A stretch of DNA of 64,000 bases, from assembly GCA_014529385.2 (NCBI GenBank), contig CM043971.1, positions 54,161,209-54,225,208 of the forward strand, in the 5' to 3' direction. Shown here one piece after another: positions 1 to 11,798 of this stretch (the stretch's first letter is position 1; the number at the start of each line of letters is the position of its first letter). The DNA is from Adiantum capillus-veneris (Eukaryota > Streptophyta > Polypodiopsida > Polypodiales > Pteridaceae). Made by a program: the position numbers and the translations under genes. Below the pieces are notes generated by a model. The model ran no database searches and was not told where the DNA came from. It saw only the letters and a list, made by a program, of their open reading frames with translations.

Positions 1-695
1 ATGATGCAAAGGGGAAATCCAATGCTCAAATTAATTCCCAAGGCACTTCCAACAACAACAACAACAACAACAATCGGTCCAAGGAGAAGGGACTTTACAA
101 ATGTAAAAACAAACTCTCTCTTGAAGAGCTTGAAGATTTTCGCAAGGACCATAAGTGTTTCAAGTGTGGGGAGCAAGGACATGGCTATCGTTCTTGCCCC
201 AAGAAGAATACTCGCAATGAGACTCCTAGAGCTTCCACCATCGAAGCTGCAAAAGAGGATGCTCATTGCAAAGGATCATCACTTTCCTATGCTTGGGGAA
301 AGGTAAGAGAGCATGATGCCTTCATCTTGTTTGACCCTGGCTCTACTCTCAACTTCATATCAATGGAGTTGGCCACCAAGTTGGGCATTCAAGCTTCTAA
401 GATGGGAGATATAGTAACAACTGATGCAGCTTTCAAGGGACAACAAGCTTCCGTTACTCCCTTGATTGGGAAGTTGAGGCTTCATGTCCAAAGCTATGTC
501 GATAAAGAAGACTTCTTCATCTCTCCTCTCCAACATGAGGATGTTATCCTAGGGGCACCATGGTTTGATCACATGGCTGCCAACATGAAGTTCCCTGAAA
601 GAAAAATCTACTTCACCTACAGGGGAAAGAACATGTATATAGATGCTAGTGAACGGTGGTCGCACTATTCCACTTGTAAATCCTCTTGCTTTTGA
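1..695 (+). pseudogene. Gag C-terminus plus aspartic protease of copy A (partial, frameshifted)
   Basis: Reading frame 3 is open from the window edge to 695. In order it encodes a short poly-Asn run from an AAC repeat (about 48-75), a basic stretch, one CCHC zinc knuckle (CFKCGEQGHGYRSC, about 153-194) and the retroviral-type protease with active-site motif LFDPGST near 327-347. The Gag knuckle would bind genomic RNA; the protease would cut the polyprotein. The protease has D-P-G where the family usually has D-S/T-G, and this is seen in every copy here. One extra base near 650, relative to copy B, throws the frame out before the RT region. The N-terminal Gag lies outside the window. Confidence 0.9.
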
Positions 696-2515
696 TAAGT
701 CAATGAAGAGCTCAGTTTCTGCGTACATGATTTTTGTCAAAGAGTCTCTAAAAGATACTAATGTTTCATCAAATGTAAATAATGGGAATCAAGAAGAGTT
801 AGACTTGTCTAATTTTCTAAAAGGATTCCAAGATATGTTCATCGATGATATCCCTATGGACTTACCTCCAAAATGAGGGGATGATGACCATCGTATTGAG
901 CTCCTTCCAGGAAGCTCACCGCCTAACAAACCTCCTTATCGAGTCTCACAAGCTCAACAAGAGGAGATCATGAGGCAAGTACAAGAGCTGGTAGACAAAG
1001 GGATGGTGAGGCCTAGTCCCTCTCCCTTTTGTTCCCCAGTCCTTTTAGTGCAAAAGAAAGATGGTACATACCGTATGTGTGTAGACTATCGAGCACTAAA
1101 CCATATCACTATCAAAAACAGATTTTCCGTACCTCTGGTAGAAGATCTGTTTGATAAGCTACAAGGCTCTACCTACTTCAGTAGGATTGACCTTAAGAGT
1201 GGCTATCATCAAATAAGGATAGTGAATGAAGATATCTCAAAGACCGCGTTTCGCACAACGTTTGGTCTTTATGAATATCTAGTCATGCCTTTTGGCTTGA
1301 CTAATGCACTAGCTACGTTCAATCGTTTGATGGAGAAAATTTTTAGACCATATCGCAAATTCACTGGAGTGTTCTTTGATGATATCATCATCTACTCCAA
1401 GTCTTTGGAGGAGCCTAAGTAACATCTCCAAGTGATTTTTCAAGCATTGAGGGAGAACAAGCTTTATCTCAACCAAAAGAAAAGCGAATTCTTCCTTCAA
1501 GAGATTCAATACCTAGGTCATATTATCTCTAAAAATGGTATCCAAATGGATCCATCAAAGTTATAGGTAATAAAAGCATGGCCTAACCCAAGAAATCTAC
1601 ATGAGCTAAGAAGCTTTGTTGGTATGTGTGCATACTATAGACGCTTCATAGCAAAATTCTCTCAAATAGCAAGACCACTACACGACTTAACTAAGAAGAA
1701 CGTTAAGTTTGTATGGACTGCTAAGGAGCAAAATGCTTTTGAAAATCTCAAAGAGAAGCTTATTTCCCAACCAGTCCTCGTGCTTCCGGATCTCTTAAAG
1801 CCATTTGAGGTCCAATGTGATTATTGTGGTGATTGCCTTGGAGTAGTTTTGCTTCAAGAAGGGCATGCCATAGCATATGAGAGCCGAAGGCTCAATATTG
1901 ATGAACGAGTCTTGGGCATTTATGAGAAAGAGGTTTTTGCTGTTCTACATGCCCTAGACATATGGAAGCACTACCTATTGGGGACTCCATTTATCCTATG
2001 AACCACCACCAAAGTCTCAAGTATTTCATGACGCAAACCAAGCTTTTCGACAAACAAATGAGGTGGGCAAATTTTATTTCGCAATGTAATTTTCATATTG
2101 CTCACATAGCTGGTAAGCACAATCAAGTGGCCGATGCACTTTCACGACGACCAAAGGTCAATGCGGTGTCTATAACTACTCACAATGATCTATCCTTCAT
2201 GATAGATGAGTATGTTACTGACCGTGACTTTAGAGACATAATGTCAGCCCTTGCTTTGGGGAAGAAAGAGGAACCATTCACCTTGCAGGATGGTTATCTT
2301 CTCCACGGAAAAAGGCTATGTGTTACCCATTCCCTTCGTGAGAAAGTTATGTATGAATCCCATGCTCCTCCATATGCGGGGCATAGGGGTATTCAACCTA
2401 CTCTCCGAGGAGTAGAGACGTATTTCTATTGGCCTAAAATGAAAGTGGACATACAAGAGTATGTTTCAAAATGTGTAGTATGCCAAAAGACCAAGTATGA
2501 TAGAGGGAAGGAACC
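651..2515 (+). pseudogene. Pol (RT-RNase H-integrase HHCC) of copy A, broken
   Basis: After the frameshift the pol frame continues in frame 1. RT motifs are [16 protein letters not shown] (about 1170-1220) and the catalytic FFDDIIIYS (about 1372-1400). RNase H follows with LLQEGHAIAYES and VLHALDIWKHYLLGT. A single-base loss near 1999 shifts the rest to frame 3, which holds NQVADALSRRP and the H-x-H/C-V-V-C integrase finger (about 2326-2490). In-frame stops: TGA at 874 (a CGA codon in copy C), TAA at 1420 and TAG at 1564. The last two are identical in copy B. Non-functional. Confidence 0.92.
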
Positions 2516-2861
2516 TGTTATGCTATGATGGTGATGCATGAAGCTTTCCATCTTCATTGCTTCACCTAGGTCACAAGGAACACAAAGAATGTATTGTAAC
2601 AAGTCTCTCTTTATGGGAGAAATCATAATACAAATGCCTATTGGAGGGGGAACCAGCTCCACATAAATCCGGTCCTCAACTGTTGTCATGTTCTCTAAAT
2701 TCTCTCTCTTGCAAAAGTATTGTTCATGCCAAGTTAACTAATTGCTATGATAATGTTGCTATCTTTAATTATGTTCACCCGCTATGCTCACAAAGACATT
2801 ACTCAAAAGTATTCTCATTAATTTCCGCTACTCTCAAGTTAAATAGGCCAATTCCATTACA
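2516..2861 (+). repeat. LTR fragment (3' part), shared by copies A and B
   Basis: Matches the last 346 bases of the LTR at 8452-10153 and ends in the same CCATTACA directly before a primer binding site. It serves as the remaining 5' LTR of copy B. About 1.35 kb of the upstream LTR is missing. Confidence 0.93.
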
Positions 2862-2862
2862 T

Positions 2863-2874
2863 TGGTATCAGAGC
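2863..2874 (+). other. Primer binding site, initiator-Met tRNA type (copy B)
   Basis: TGGTATCAGAGC, complementary to the 3' end of plant initiator methionine tRNA, starts two bases after the LTR end. It would prime minus-strand DNA synthesis. Confidence 0.95.
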
Positions 2875-3275
2875 ATTTGGTTTCTCTTTTCTTGCTTAAG
2901 AAGAGAGGTCCTTAAGTAGCCTATAAATGGTTGATGTTGTTAATTATAATAGGGTAAGTGGAACTGGGATCTATTATCGATTTTGTTGAGCCCAATATGT
3001 GGGGGATGGTGCACACCTCGGGAGCTTTGGACTTAATAATGGAGTCTTTTTAGACTTGCCTACGGCTTTACCATTATTGAGCCATAAGAAGTCCGAAAGG
3101 AGCTAGCCCTTGGCAACTCTGCTATGTTAGACCTACTCCTCTACTCTCTATAATTAACCACTTTGAGCCGTGGGTGTAGATACTTAAGAGCTGATTTTCA
3201 AAGGCTAAGAGGAGTGGCAACTATGGTTTTGAATTTCCAAAGCATACACTAAGTACATACATAAATTTTGTTAAC
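2875..3275 (+). other. Untranslated leader of copy B
   Basis: About 400 bases between PBS and the Gag ATG with no long frame. It contains an inverted pair, TTAATAATGG and CCATTATTGA (around 3032-3080), also present in copy C (55423-55470). A dimerisation or packaging hairpin is a guess. Confidence 0.6.
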
Positions 3276-4463
3276 ATGGCTGACAATAATCAAGAGAGTA
3301 GAATGAACATTGATAACTTTGATTTTGCACATGAAGGTGCTAATGATGATGCTCCCATGTTTGTGAATTATCTCGTCACTAGGTTGCAGCAAGCTATGGG
3401 CAACCCTGCTTTGCAAGCCGAAGTTACTCAACAACTTCGTGCTTATGGAATTTCCCTTCCTCTCCAAGAGGAATGAGAGCTTAGGATGCCTCTTGAAGAG
3501 ACCCCCAAAAGAAGACTCTCTCCCATTCGAGAGGAGGAATCCAAAGAGAAAGAAAGCAATGAAAGTCTAAGTTCTTCTGAAGACGTGGCTCCACGAAGAC
3601 GGCGGTCTAGACGATCGCCTACTCCTCCCAAGAGGAAAAGATCAACACATGGTCCTTCTCCTTATCACTCTGAAAGGCAAGAGAGGAAACAAAGGAAGAA
3701 AAGCGCTAGGAAGAGATCACCCTCTTCTTCTTCTTCCTCACCTTCCTCCTCTTCTAACGAAAGTTATGGCTATTCTCCTAGAGAATACAAGAGGGGAGGA
3801 CATCGCAAATCATTTCCTGCATGGCGAAGGTCACAAAAGCTAAAGAAGTTCAAGGAGCGAGGAAAGTGTATCTCTTTTCTCACCTATGATGGCACCTTTG
3901 GTGCTACCGACAAAGTGTTGGCCGTCATCTTGCAATTTGATGCGGCATTTGGGGACGAGGGCTTCACAGATTCCATCAAGCTACGCCATGTAACTATGCA
4001 CTTCCAAAAATCAGCTCGTCAATGGTGGGCTAGCCTTCGTGGCAATGGAGAAGCCCCAAAGACATGGAAAACACTACGAGTTTCCATCATGCAGCAATTC
4101 CTTCCAAACGATACTATGGATAAAGTTCTTACCGAATGGCGCGGCTTGAAGCTTCTCTCTCATGAGTCTATCCACAAGTATGTAGACAAGTTTTGGGATT
4201 TACATCTCAAAGCTACTGTCTTTCAAAAGATAGACTTTGCCGAGCAAAGATAGCAATTCTGTGCAGGATTACCTGAAGAGATGGCCGAATACATCAACTC
4301 TCAACGGCGTGGTACTATTACCGAAGTAATCCATCACACCATGGTTGCTTCACGCATCAATTTCCATCAAGGGGCTAGACGTAATGTGAAGCCCATGGAA
4401 AACAAAGATGAAAATGATGCAAAGGGGAAATCCAATGCTCAAAATAATTCCCAAGGCACTTCC

Positions 4464-4511
<48 letters not shown>

Positions 4512-4784
4512 CGGTCGAAGGAGAAGGGAGTTTACAAAGGTAAAAACAAACTCTCTCCTGAAGAGCTTGAAGATTTTCGCAAGGACCATAAGTGTTTCAA
4601 GTGTGGGGAGCAAGGACATGGCTATCGTTCTTGCCCCAAGAAGAATACTCGCAATGAGACTCCTAGAGCTTCCACCATCGAAGCTCCAAAAGAGGATGCT
4701 CATTGCAAAGGATCATCACTTTCCTATGCTTCGGGAAAGGTAAGAGAGCATGATGCCTTCATCTTGTTTGACCCTGGCTCTTGA
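3276..4784 (+). pseudogene. Gag of copy B, broken
   Basis: Start ATG at 3276 follows the leader and gives MADNNQES, the N-terminus also seen in copies C and E2. One frame runs to 4784 with internal stops TGA 3474 and TAG 4251. Parts in order: a short N-terminal segment, an Arg/Ser/Pro-rich SR-like basic region (about 3480-3840), the retrotransposon Gag core (KSARQWWASLRGNG, about 4010-4050; HKYVDKFWDLHLKAT, about 4172-4215), a 16-residue poly-Asn run encoded by an AAC microsatellite (4463-4510), and a CCHC knuckle (about 4594-4635). The frame ends just after the protease motif begins, because a 13-bp tandem duplication (about 4768-4793) repeats the codons of the D-P-G-S motif. Confidence 0.92.
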
Positions 4785-7700
4785 CCCTGGCTCTACTCTC
4801 AACTTCATATCAATGGAGTTGGCCACCAAGTTGGGCATTCAAGCTTTTGAGATAGGAGATATAGTAACAGCTGATGCAACTTTCAAGGGACAGCAAGCCT
4901 CCGTTACTCCCTTGATTGGGAAGTTGAGTCTTCATGTCCAAAGCTATGTCGATAAAGAAGACTTCTTCATCTCTCCTCTCCAACATGAGGATGTTATCCT
5001 AGGGGCACCATGGTTTGATCGCATGGCTGCCAACATGAAGTTCCCTGAAAGAAAAATCTACTTCACCTACAGGGGAAAGAACATCTATATAGATGCTAGT
5101 GAGCATGGTCGCACTATTCCACTTGTAAATCCTCTTGCTTTTGATAAGTCAATGAAGAGCTCAGTTTCTGCGTACATGATTTTTGTCAAAGAGTCTCTAA
5201 AAGATACTAATGTTTCATCAAATGTAAATAATGGGAATCAAGAAGAGTTAGACTTGTCTAATTTTCTAAAAGGATTCCAAGATGTGTTCATCGATGATAT
5301 CCCTATGGACTTACCTCCAAAACGAGGGATGATGACCATCATATTGAGCGCCTTCCAGGAAGCTCACCGACTAACAAACCTCCTTATCGAGTGTCACAAG
5401 CTCAACAAGAGGAGATCATGAGGCAAGTACAAGAGCTCGTAGACAAAGGGATGGTGAGGCCTAGTCCCTCTCCCTTTTGTTCCCCATTCCTTTTAGTGCA
5501 AAAGAAAGATGGTACATACCGTATGTGTGTAGACTATCGAGCACTAAACCATATCACTATCAAAAACAGATTTCCCGTACCTCGGGTAGAAGATCTGTTT
5601 GATAAGCTACAAGGCTCTACCTACTTCAGTAGGATTGACCTTAAGAGTGGCTATCATCAAATAAGGATAGTGAATGAAGATATCTCAAAGACCTCGTTTC
5701 GCACAACGTTTGGTCTTTATGAATATCTGGTCATGCCTTTTGGCTTGACTAATGCACTAGCTATGTTCAATCGTTTGATGGAGAAAATTTTTAGACCATA
5801 TCGCAAATTCACTGGAGTGTTCTTTGATGATATCATCATCTACTCCAAGTCTTTGGAGGAACCTAAGTAACATCTCCAAGTTATTTTTCAAGCATTGAGG
5901 GAGAACAAGCTTTATCTCAACCAAAAGAAAAGCGAATTCTTCCTTCAAGAGATTCAATACCTAGGTCATATTATCTCTAAAAATGGTATCCAAATGGATC
6001 CATCAAAGTTATAGGTAATAAAAGCATGGCCTAACCCAAGAAATCTACATGAGCTAAGAATCTTTGTTGGTATGTGTGCATACTATAGACGCTTCATAGA
6101 AAAATTCTCTCAAATAGCAGGACCACTACACGACTTAACTAAGAAGAACGTGAAGTTTGTATGGACTGCTAAGGAGCAAAATGCTTTTGAAAATCTCAAA
6201 GAGAAGCTTATTTCCCAACCAGTCCTCGTGCTTCCGGATCTCTCAAAGCCATTTGAGGTCCAATGTGATGCTTGTGGTGATTGCCTTGGAACAGTTTTGC
6301 TTCAAGAAGGGCATGCCATAGCATATGAGAGCTGAAGGCTCAATATTGATGAACGATTCTTGGGCATTAATGAGAAAGAGCTTTTAGCTGTTCTACATGC
6401 GCTAGACACATGGAAGCACTACCTATTGGGGACTCCATATATCCTACGAACCGACCACCAAAGTCTCAAGTATTTCATGACGCAAACCAAGCTTTCCGAG
6501 AAACAAATGAGGTGGGCAAATTTTCTTTCGCAATTTAATTTCCATATTGCTTACATAGCTGGTAAGCACAATCAAGTGGCCGATGCACTTTCACGACGAC
6601 CAAAGGTCAATGCGGTGTCTATAACTACTCACAATGATCTATCCTTCATGATAGATGAGTATGTTACTGACCGTGACTTTAGAGACATAATGTCAGCCCT
6701 TGCTTTGGGGAAGAAAGAGGAACCATTCACCTTGCAGGATGGTTATCTTCTCCACGGAAATAGGCTATGTGTTACCCATTCCCTTCGTGAGAAAGTTATG
6801 TATGAATCCCATGCTCCTCCATATGCGGGGCATGGAGGTGTTAAACCTACTCTCCGAGGAGTAGAGACGTATTTCTATTGGCCTAAAATGAAAGTGGACA
6901 TACAAGAGTATGTTTCAAAATGTGTAGTATGCCAAAAGACCAAGTATGATAGAGGGAAGCAACCTGGATTACTCCAGCCATTGCCTATTCCAAATTCACC
7001 ATGGGAGAGTATATCCATGGATTTCATCTTTGGATTACCCAAGTCTATCCATGGGAATACTGAAATATGGACAATAGTCGACAGGTTTAGCAAGCAAGCA
7101 CATTTTATTCCTGTCAAAAAGACTATTAAGGCACATCAAATGGCAACTCTCTTCATATCTCAGATTTTCAAGCACCATGGATTACCCACATCCATCGTGT
7201 CAGATAGAGATCCTAGAATGACTAGTAATTTCTGGAAAGATCTCTTTGAAAATCTAGGAACAAGATTGAATTTCTCTTCGGCCTATCACCCACAAACGGA
7301 TGGCCAAATTGAGATAGCCAATCTTACGATACTCGATCTACTCAAGACTTATGATACTGAAGTAGATCAACGCTCACAATGGGAAAAGTACTTACCTCTT
7401 GTAGAGTATGCCTACAATAATACTGTACATACTTCCACGGGGAAAGAACCTTTTGAGATCATTGAGGGAAGACCAAAAAGTCCCTTGCTACTCAAAGTAC
7501 ATGGGAAGATCTTCGCCACTGATGAGTATAGCCGTGACCTACAAGAATCTTTTCAAAAGATTAAGGGGGCTATATCCATCTCTCAACAAAGGCAAAAAGC
7601 TGTTGCTGACAAGCACAGAAGAGCTTTAATGTTCAAAGAAAATGATTGGGTCTTACTCAAATTTCCTAAGGCTCAATTACGGCAAACGACGGGCAAAAAT

Positions 7701-8099
7701 CCTACGGGCCATCAAAAGTATTATGCTAAACTAGCAAAAAGAAACTATGGTCCTTTCCAAATCTTGAAGCCCATAAATGAGACGGCTTATCAACTCAAGT
7801 TTCCCAATGATTGGCTTATACACAATGCCTTTCATGTAAGCCTACTTAAGCCCTATAAAGGAGAGCCACCAACTGAACCAATTATTCAAGACCCTCCCGA
7901 AGTTGAAGACCAAGAAGAGGTGCTACAACCCGAAGCTATTCTTTGGCATGAAGACAAGGTACTACGACATGGTAAGATTATCCGACGGTATCTTATTAAG
8001 TTCAAAAATTATCCTTTTGAAGATGCTAGATGGATGTAAGGAATACAGCTTAAGGATAGTATGAACCTTGTCAATGCTTACAATGCTACATTAGAGTAA
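4785..8099 (+). pseudogene. Protease-RT-RNase H-integrase-chromodomain of copy B, broken
   Basis: Protease resumes in frame 1 (DPGSTLNFIS, about 4787-4816). A one-base deletion near 5330, compared with copy A, moves RT to frame 3, which is then kept to the end. RT has [14 protein letters not shown] (about 5622-5664) and FFDDIIIYS; RNase H spans about 6150-6590; the integrase HHCC finger about 6775-6945. The core contains DFIFGLPKS, SIVSDRDPRM and AYHPQTDGQIE (Asp, Asp and Glu in catalytic spacing). A GPY/F module ([18 protein letters not shown]) precedes a C-terminal chromodomain-like segment (RRYLIKFKNYPFEDARWM). Stops: TAA 5868, TAG 6012, TGA 6333, and TAA 8037, which removes the last 20 residues. 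The stretch 6360-8039 is open for 559 codons, the best-preserved integrase in the window. Confidence 0.93.
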
Positions 8100-8438
8100 G
8101 CAAATGTACGAATTTCTTTTAAAATGACTCATGTTTTTGTCTTATAAGACTAGTCCTCTTTTTAATTGTGCACAAATTTAACTAGTATGCATGCTTACAA
8201 TCATGTTTGTGATGACGACGTCTCTCAAACACAAAGTAGAATTTGTCACTCTACTTTGGGAGAATAATAAAGAGCAGACATGCTTGTGGCAGCTTTGTCT
8301 CCCAAGCACCAAATGGATTAGTCATCCATCTTGGAAAGATGTCGTAGGGTAAAAAGGATCCTCTACCCGCTATGTAAAATTGACTGATGGCTACGGCTTT
8401 ATCTCTTCTACCTCATAGTGGAGGACGACTATGATTTC
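8100..8438 (+). other. 3' untranslated region of copy B
   Basis: Non-coding spacer between the pol stop and the purine tract. It is conserved in C and, inverted, in E1 and D. The same spacer reappears twice in the E1 palindromic block. Confidence 0.7.
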
Positions 8439-8451
8439 AAGAGAGAGGTAA
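8439..8451 (+). other. Polypurine tract of copy B
   Basis: AAGAGAGAGGTAA directly before the LTR start TGTCATAA; the plus-strand priming site of LTR retrotransposons. The same tract occurs in E1, D and (last base changed) C. Confidence 0.93.
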
Positions 8452-8739
8452 TGTCATAAAATCTAATATCTAACCAACCCATATGATTCTCTCATTTTAA
8501 ATTGATCACTTATGTGGGAGAATAAATGGGAACAAGTGTTAAGATATAGATATGTGCTTATAGATCTATCTCAACACGGGGCCAATGGTAAAGGGGCCCA
8601 AATGAGAGATGGTCTATCAAAGAGCAAGGCTATCCAATGGAGCATAAGACCTTAGGGTTAGCTTCATTGAAGACCTCCAATAATGTGTGTAAAAGTCCTT
8701 TGACCTTAGGTAAGCTAGGGTTGAGCTTAAGGTGGGAAC

Positions 8740-8890
8740 CCGGCCCAAGCTCGAGGTGCTTGTCGTGCTTGTCATGCTTGAGGTGCTTGATTAAGATGCT
8801 TGAGGTGCTTGACTAGCTCCATGCTTGAGGTGCTTGACTTGCTGCATGATTAAGGTGCTTGAGGTGCCTTGAGAAGCTTGCCTGAGATGC
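8740..8890 (+). repeat. LTR minisatellite built on the motif GAGGTGCTTGA
   Basis: Irregular repeats of GAGGTGCTTGA with spacers such as CTAGCTCCATGCTT. The LTRs at 53980-54090 and 61125-61220 have fewer units, so the array is expanding or contracting between copies. Confidence 0.8.
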
Positions 8891-8996
8891 TTGTGGGAAC
8901 ACCCCCTACTTCAAGTGCTTTGTCATGATTGATGACTAAGGGGCTTGCTCGTCCAAAGTCAAAAAGATCCCTACAAGGAGGGGGGCGAGCCTACAA

Positions 8997-9132
<136 letters not shown>

Positions 9133-10153
9133 GGAAGCCACATCATGAAGAGGCAGCAAGGACACTTGTCAAGTTCCTCCTCATGTTGCCCTCATGGTGT
9201 GCCTGAAGCCTATTGGTTGGCCACCCAAGGGGTCCAATGATAATTTAGGATATTTAATTAATTGATTTTGCATTTATCAAGTCCTCTCTCTCAAAGGGGA
9301 AAGGGGGACACTTGTCCCAAGGCTACCCTTGTTGCTTGTAATGACTCCTGCTTGTGATTGGCTAGGCCTGGAGGGGTCCAATGAGCTTTCATCATGAGGT
9401 ACAAGGGGGGGTCGACCATGCAAGCTAGGGGGTTGCTTAGGGGGTATACTCACCCACACACACTCACAATCACTCTCATTGTGTGGTAGGCAAAGTGCAA
9501 GAGCTCCCTCTCCTTCCCCAAGCAAGTAGAGGTTGAGAGCCTACACCAACACTCTTGGCTATGGAGTGAAAATCCAACCAAGAGCCATGCTTCAATGCTT
9601 AAGCTTGCCATCTCCTTCTTCTTCATTACTATGCTATTATGTATGCTAGCAACAAGAGTATGATAAGTGAGGAACTACTTCTTTCTTCTATGAAATGTTT
9701 CTTCTTCCTCTTCCCTACCCTCATTCCCTGCTAGCTCTCTCCACCTTCAAAGGTGTTTGAGGTCTTGGGACTGAGGCTTGGCGTGGTTAAAGCTTTCTTC
9801 AAGTTTGTGTTATGCTATGATGGTGATGCATGAAGCTTTCCATCTTCATTGCTTCACCTAGGTCACAAGGAACACAAAGAATGTATTGTAACAAGTCTCT
9901 CTTTATGGGAGAAATCATAATACAAATGCCTATTGGAGGGGGGACCGGATCCACATAAATCCGGTCCTCAACTGTTGTCATGTTCTCTAAATTCTCTCTC
10001 TTGCAAAAGTATTGTTCATGCCAAGTTAACTAATTGCTATTATTATGTTGCTATCTTCAATTATGTTCACCCGCTATGCTCACAAAGACATTACTCAAAA
10101 GTATTCTCATTAATTTCCGCTACTCTCAAGTTAAATAGGCCAATTCCATTACA

Positions 10154-10666
10154 TTACCACCCCTAATAAGCATGGATTTGAAGCACCTACCTGCAAGATG
10201 TAACAAAGAAGACTATTTTAGAGGAAAAGTGGTGACACTTGGCCTCTCTAACGTGCAGCCTTTCACTATTTGTGCATAAAAGCAACTTTTGTGCCAAGCA
10301 CTACAAAACAAGTAGAGGCAACACCTTAAACTTCAAAGTTTATGATAAGAAGAACACAATCAAAAGTAAGAAGTATATTGTTACCTTGCATAAAGGGGTG
10401 TTTTATTCAAATATGTGATGGTATTGGAAAGATATTGAAGAACCATCAATATTCATCTCAACCATGGTACGACGTTCTTGGGATGACCTGCTCACCCTCA
10501 AGTGCGGCCTTCGTTGCAAATGTTGCGAACAAGCAAATATGTATGTATACGATTTGTGATGTCCTTGCGCACCATGGTAGCTGTTGCATGAGGAAGCAAA
10601 GGATGAAAAGAGAGAGGGAGGAGGGAGAGAGAGGAACATGGGAGGAGACAGGGGGGTAGTGGGGGA

Positions 10667-10707
<41 letters not shown>

Positions 10708-11691
10708 GAAGGAGGAGAGAAGGGGGCAGGGAGGGAGAGGGAGGAACATGGGAGGAGAGAAGAGGACAGTGGGGGAGAGGGAGAGAGAGGGGAGGAGGAG
10801 GAGAGAAGGGGACACGGAGGGAGAGGAGAGGGAGAAAGGAGAGAGGAGGAAGAGAGAAGAAAGATTTTTTTTTGGGGGGAGTTTTTTTTTGAAAAATTGG
10901 ACTTTTAGTGCTTGTAAGTTTAAAAAAAGGTCAAAAAATATTTTTTTGATATGGATATATATTGGGGGGGAGTTTTAAGTAAAAAATAAGTAAAAATAAC
11001 TTTTTCTACAAAAAGTCAAATTTTGGCTCTTAGTGATCCACGTTTTTGATGATGTGGCCACACCTCTTTACTCCCTTCACTTTCAAAAAGCTAGAGAGAG
11101 AAGGTGACCTCCTAGGTCCACATCCTACATGTGTCTAAAAAAAGGCTAAAAAAGCCTACTCAAAACTAGCTTCTTGAATGCCCTTGTCCCCTTAACCCTA
11201 CACACCATTAGCCTTAATCCCTAAAAATTAGGATTCCTTACAAGGCCCATGCAAGGTTCATATTTCTCCTAATGCACACACACACATGTTTACCTATACA
11301 ATAGTTTGATAGAACAAAAAAAACATGTATGTTTTTACACAAATCCCTTGTGGAAATACTTTTTTGAAAAATGAATAAGTTGGTGTGGTTTTTTATTCAA
11401 AAATAAAATAAAAATAAATGGGGGGTAACCCTCCTCCCAAACACCACATGGGAACCCACCCCTTGGGGGATTTTTTGAGGTAGTTTCTTTCATTACCTTA
11501 AACCTCACGCCCATTGGCTCTACCTGTCTCACTTAACTACACTACAATGCGTACGATACCCCCTACACGGGGTCTCTCTCCCTCTCAACTCCCTGTATGT
11601 AAGCAGGAGTGGCCATAGAGGCGGCTTGGGAGGCAATAGCTACTGAGTATTTGATCGTGGGCGTCTTCACCTTGAACTTGCCCGAAGACGC
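10154..11691. other. Low-copy intergenic stretch with purine-rich block
   Basis: No credible gene. Contains a strongly purine-biased block (10588-10870) with a (GA) run at 10671-10703 and several GGGAGGAGA-type units, then A/T-rich sequence with short homopolymers (10865-10990). It lies between the end of copy B and the possible promoter in front of E1. Confidence 0.6.
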
Positions 11692-11698
11692 TATATAA
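11692..11698 (+). promoter_or_regulatory. Possible TATA box of a disrupted host gene
   Basis: TATATAA in a GC-richer context, about 100 bases upstream of an ATG at 11799. E1 is inserted immediately after that ATG codon. A single TATA-like match is weak evidence; the position relative to the ATG and to the frame that continues after E1 makes it worth noting. Confidence 0.3.
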
Positions 11699-11798
11699 GC
11701 TGAGGGTGCTCTGGACCCTCACTTATTCTATGGGTTTATTTTCCTCTGCATGTGTTTTTCAAGGACAAGTGTGAGGGATTTATTGATACTAAGCAGCT

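Larger units (their letters stand above)
1..2515 (+). mobile_element. Ty3/gypsy chromovirus copy A, internal region only, 3' truncated
   Basis: Internal region of a gypsy-type LTR retrotransposon entering the window inside gag and running through protease, RT, RNase H and the integrase HHCC finger. It stops abruptly near 2515, where integrase coding sequence is joined to the 3' part of an LTR, so the integrase core, GPY/F module, chromodomain, purine tract and first 1.3 kb of the LTR are missing. The joint has only 2-3 bases of shared sequence. It is the left member of a tandem LTR-internal array with copy B and shares nonsense codons with it. Confidence 0.95.

Noticed and set aside
2863-2874. 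A tRNA gene at the TGGTATCAGAGC sites
   Set aside because: Only the 12-base primer complement is present, next to an LTR; no cloverleaf around it.
3443-3631. Minus frame over the SR-like region
   Set aside because: Reverse translation of Arg/Ser codons; shadow.
4350-4703. Antisense frame of 117 codons opposite Gag of B, and similar ones at 56739-57059 and 41145-41546
   Set aside because: Shadows of the Gag coding strand; poly-Val comes from the AAC repeat read backwards, and no domain is present.
1-8099. Integrated pararetrovirus (caulimovirid) instead of LTR retrotransposon
   Set aside because: LTRs, integrase with HHCC finger, chromodomain and initiator-Met PBS are present and no movement protein is seen; this is Ty3/gypsy.
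10498-10892. Arg/Glu/Gly-rich and Leu/Ser/Pro-rich frames
   Set aside because: Low-complexity purine block translated on both strands.
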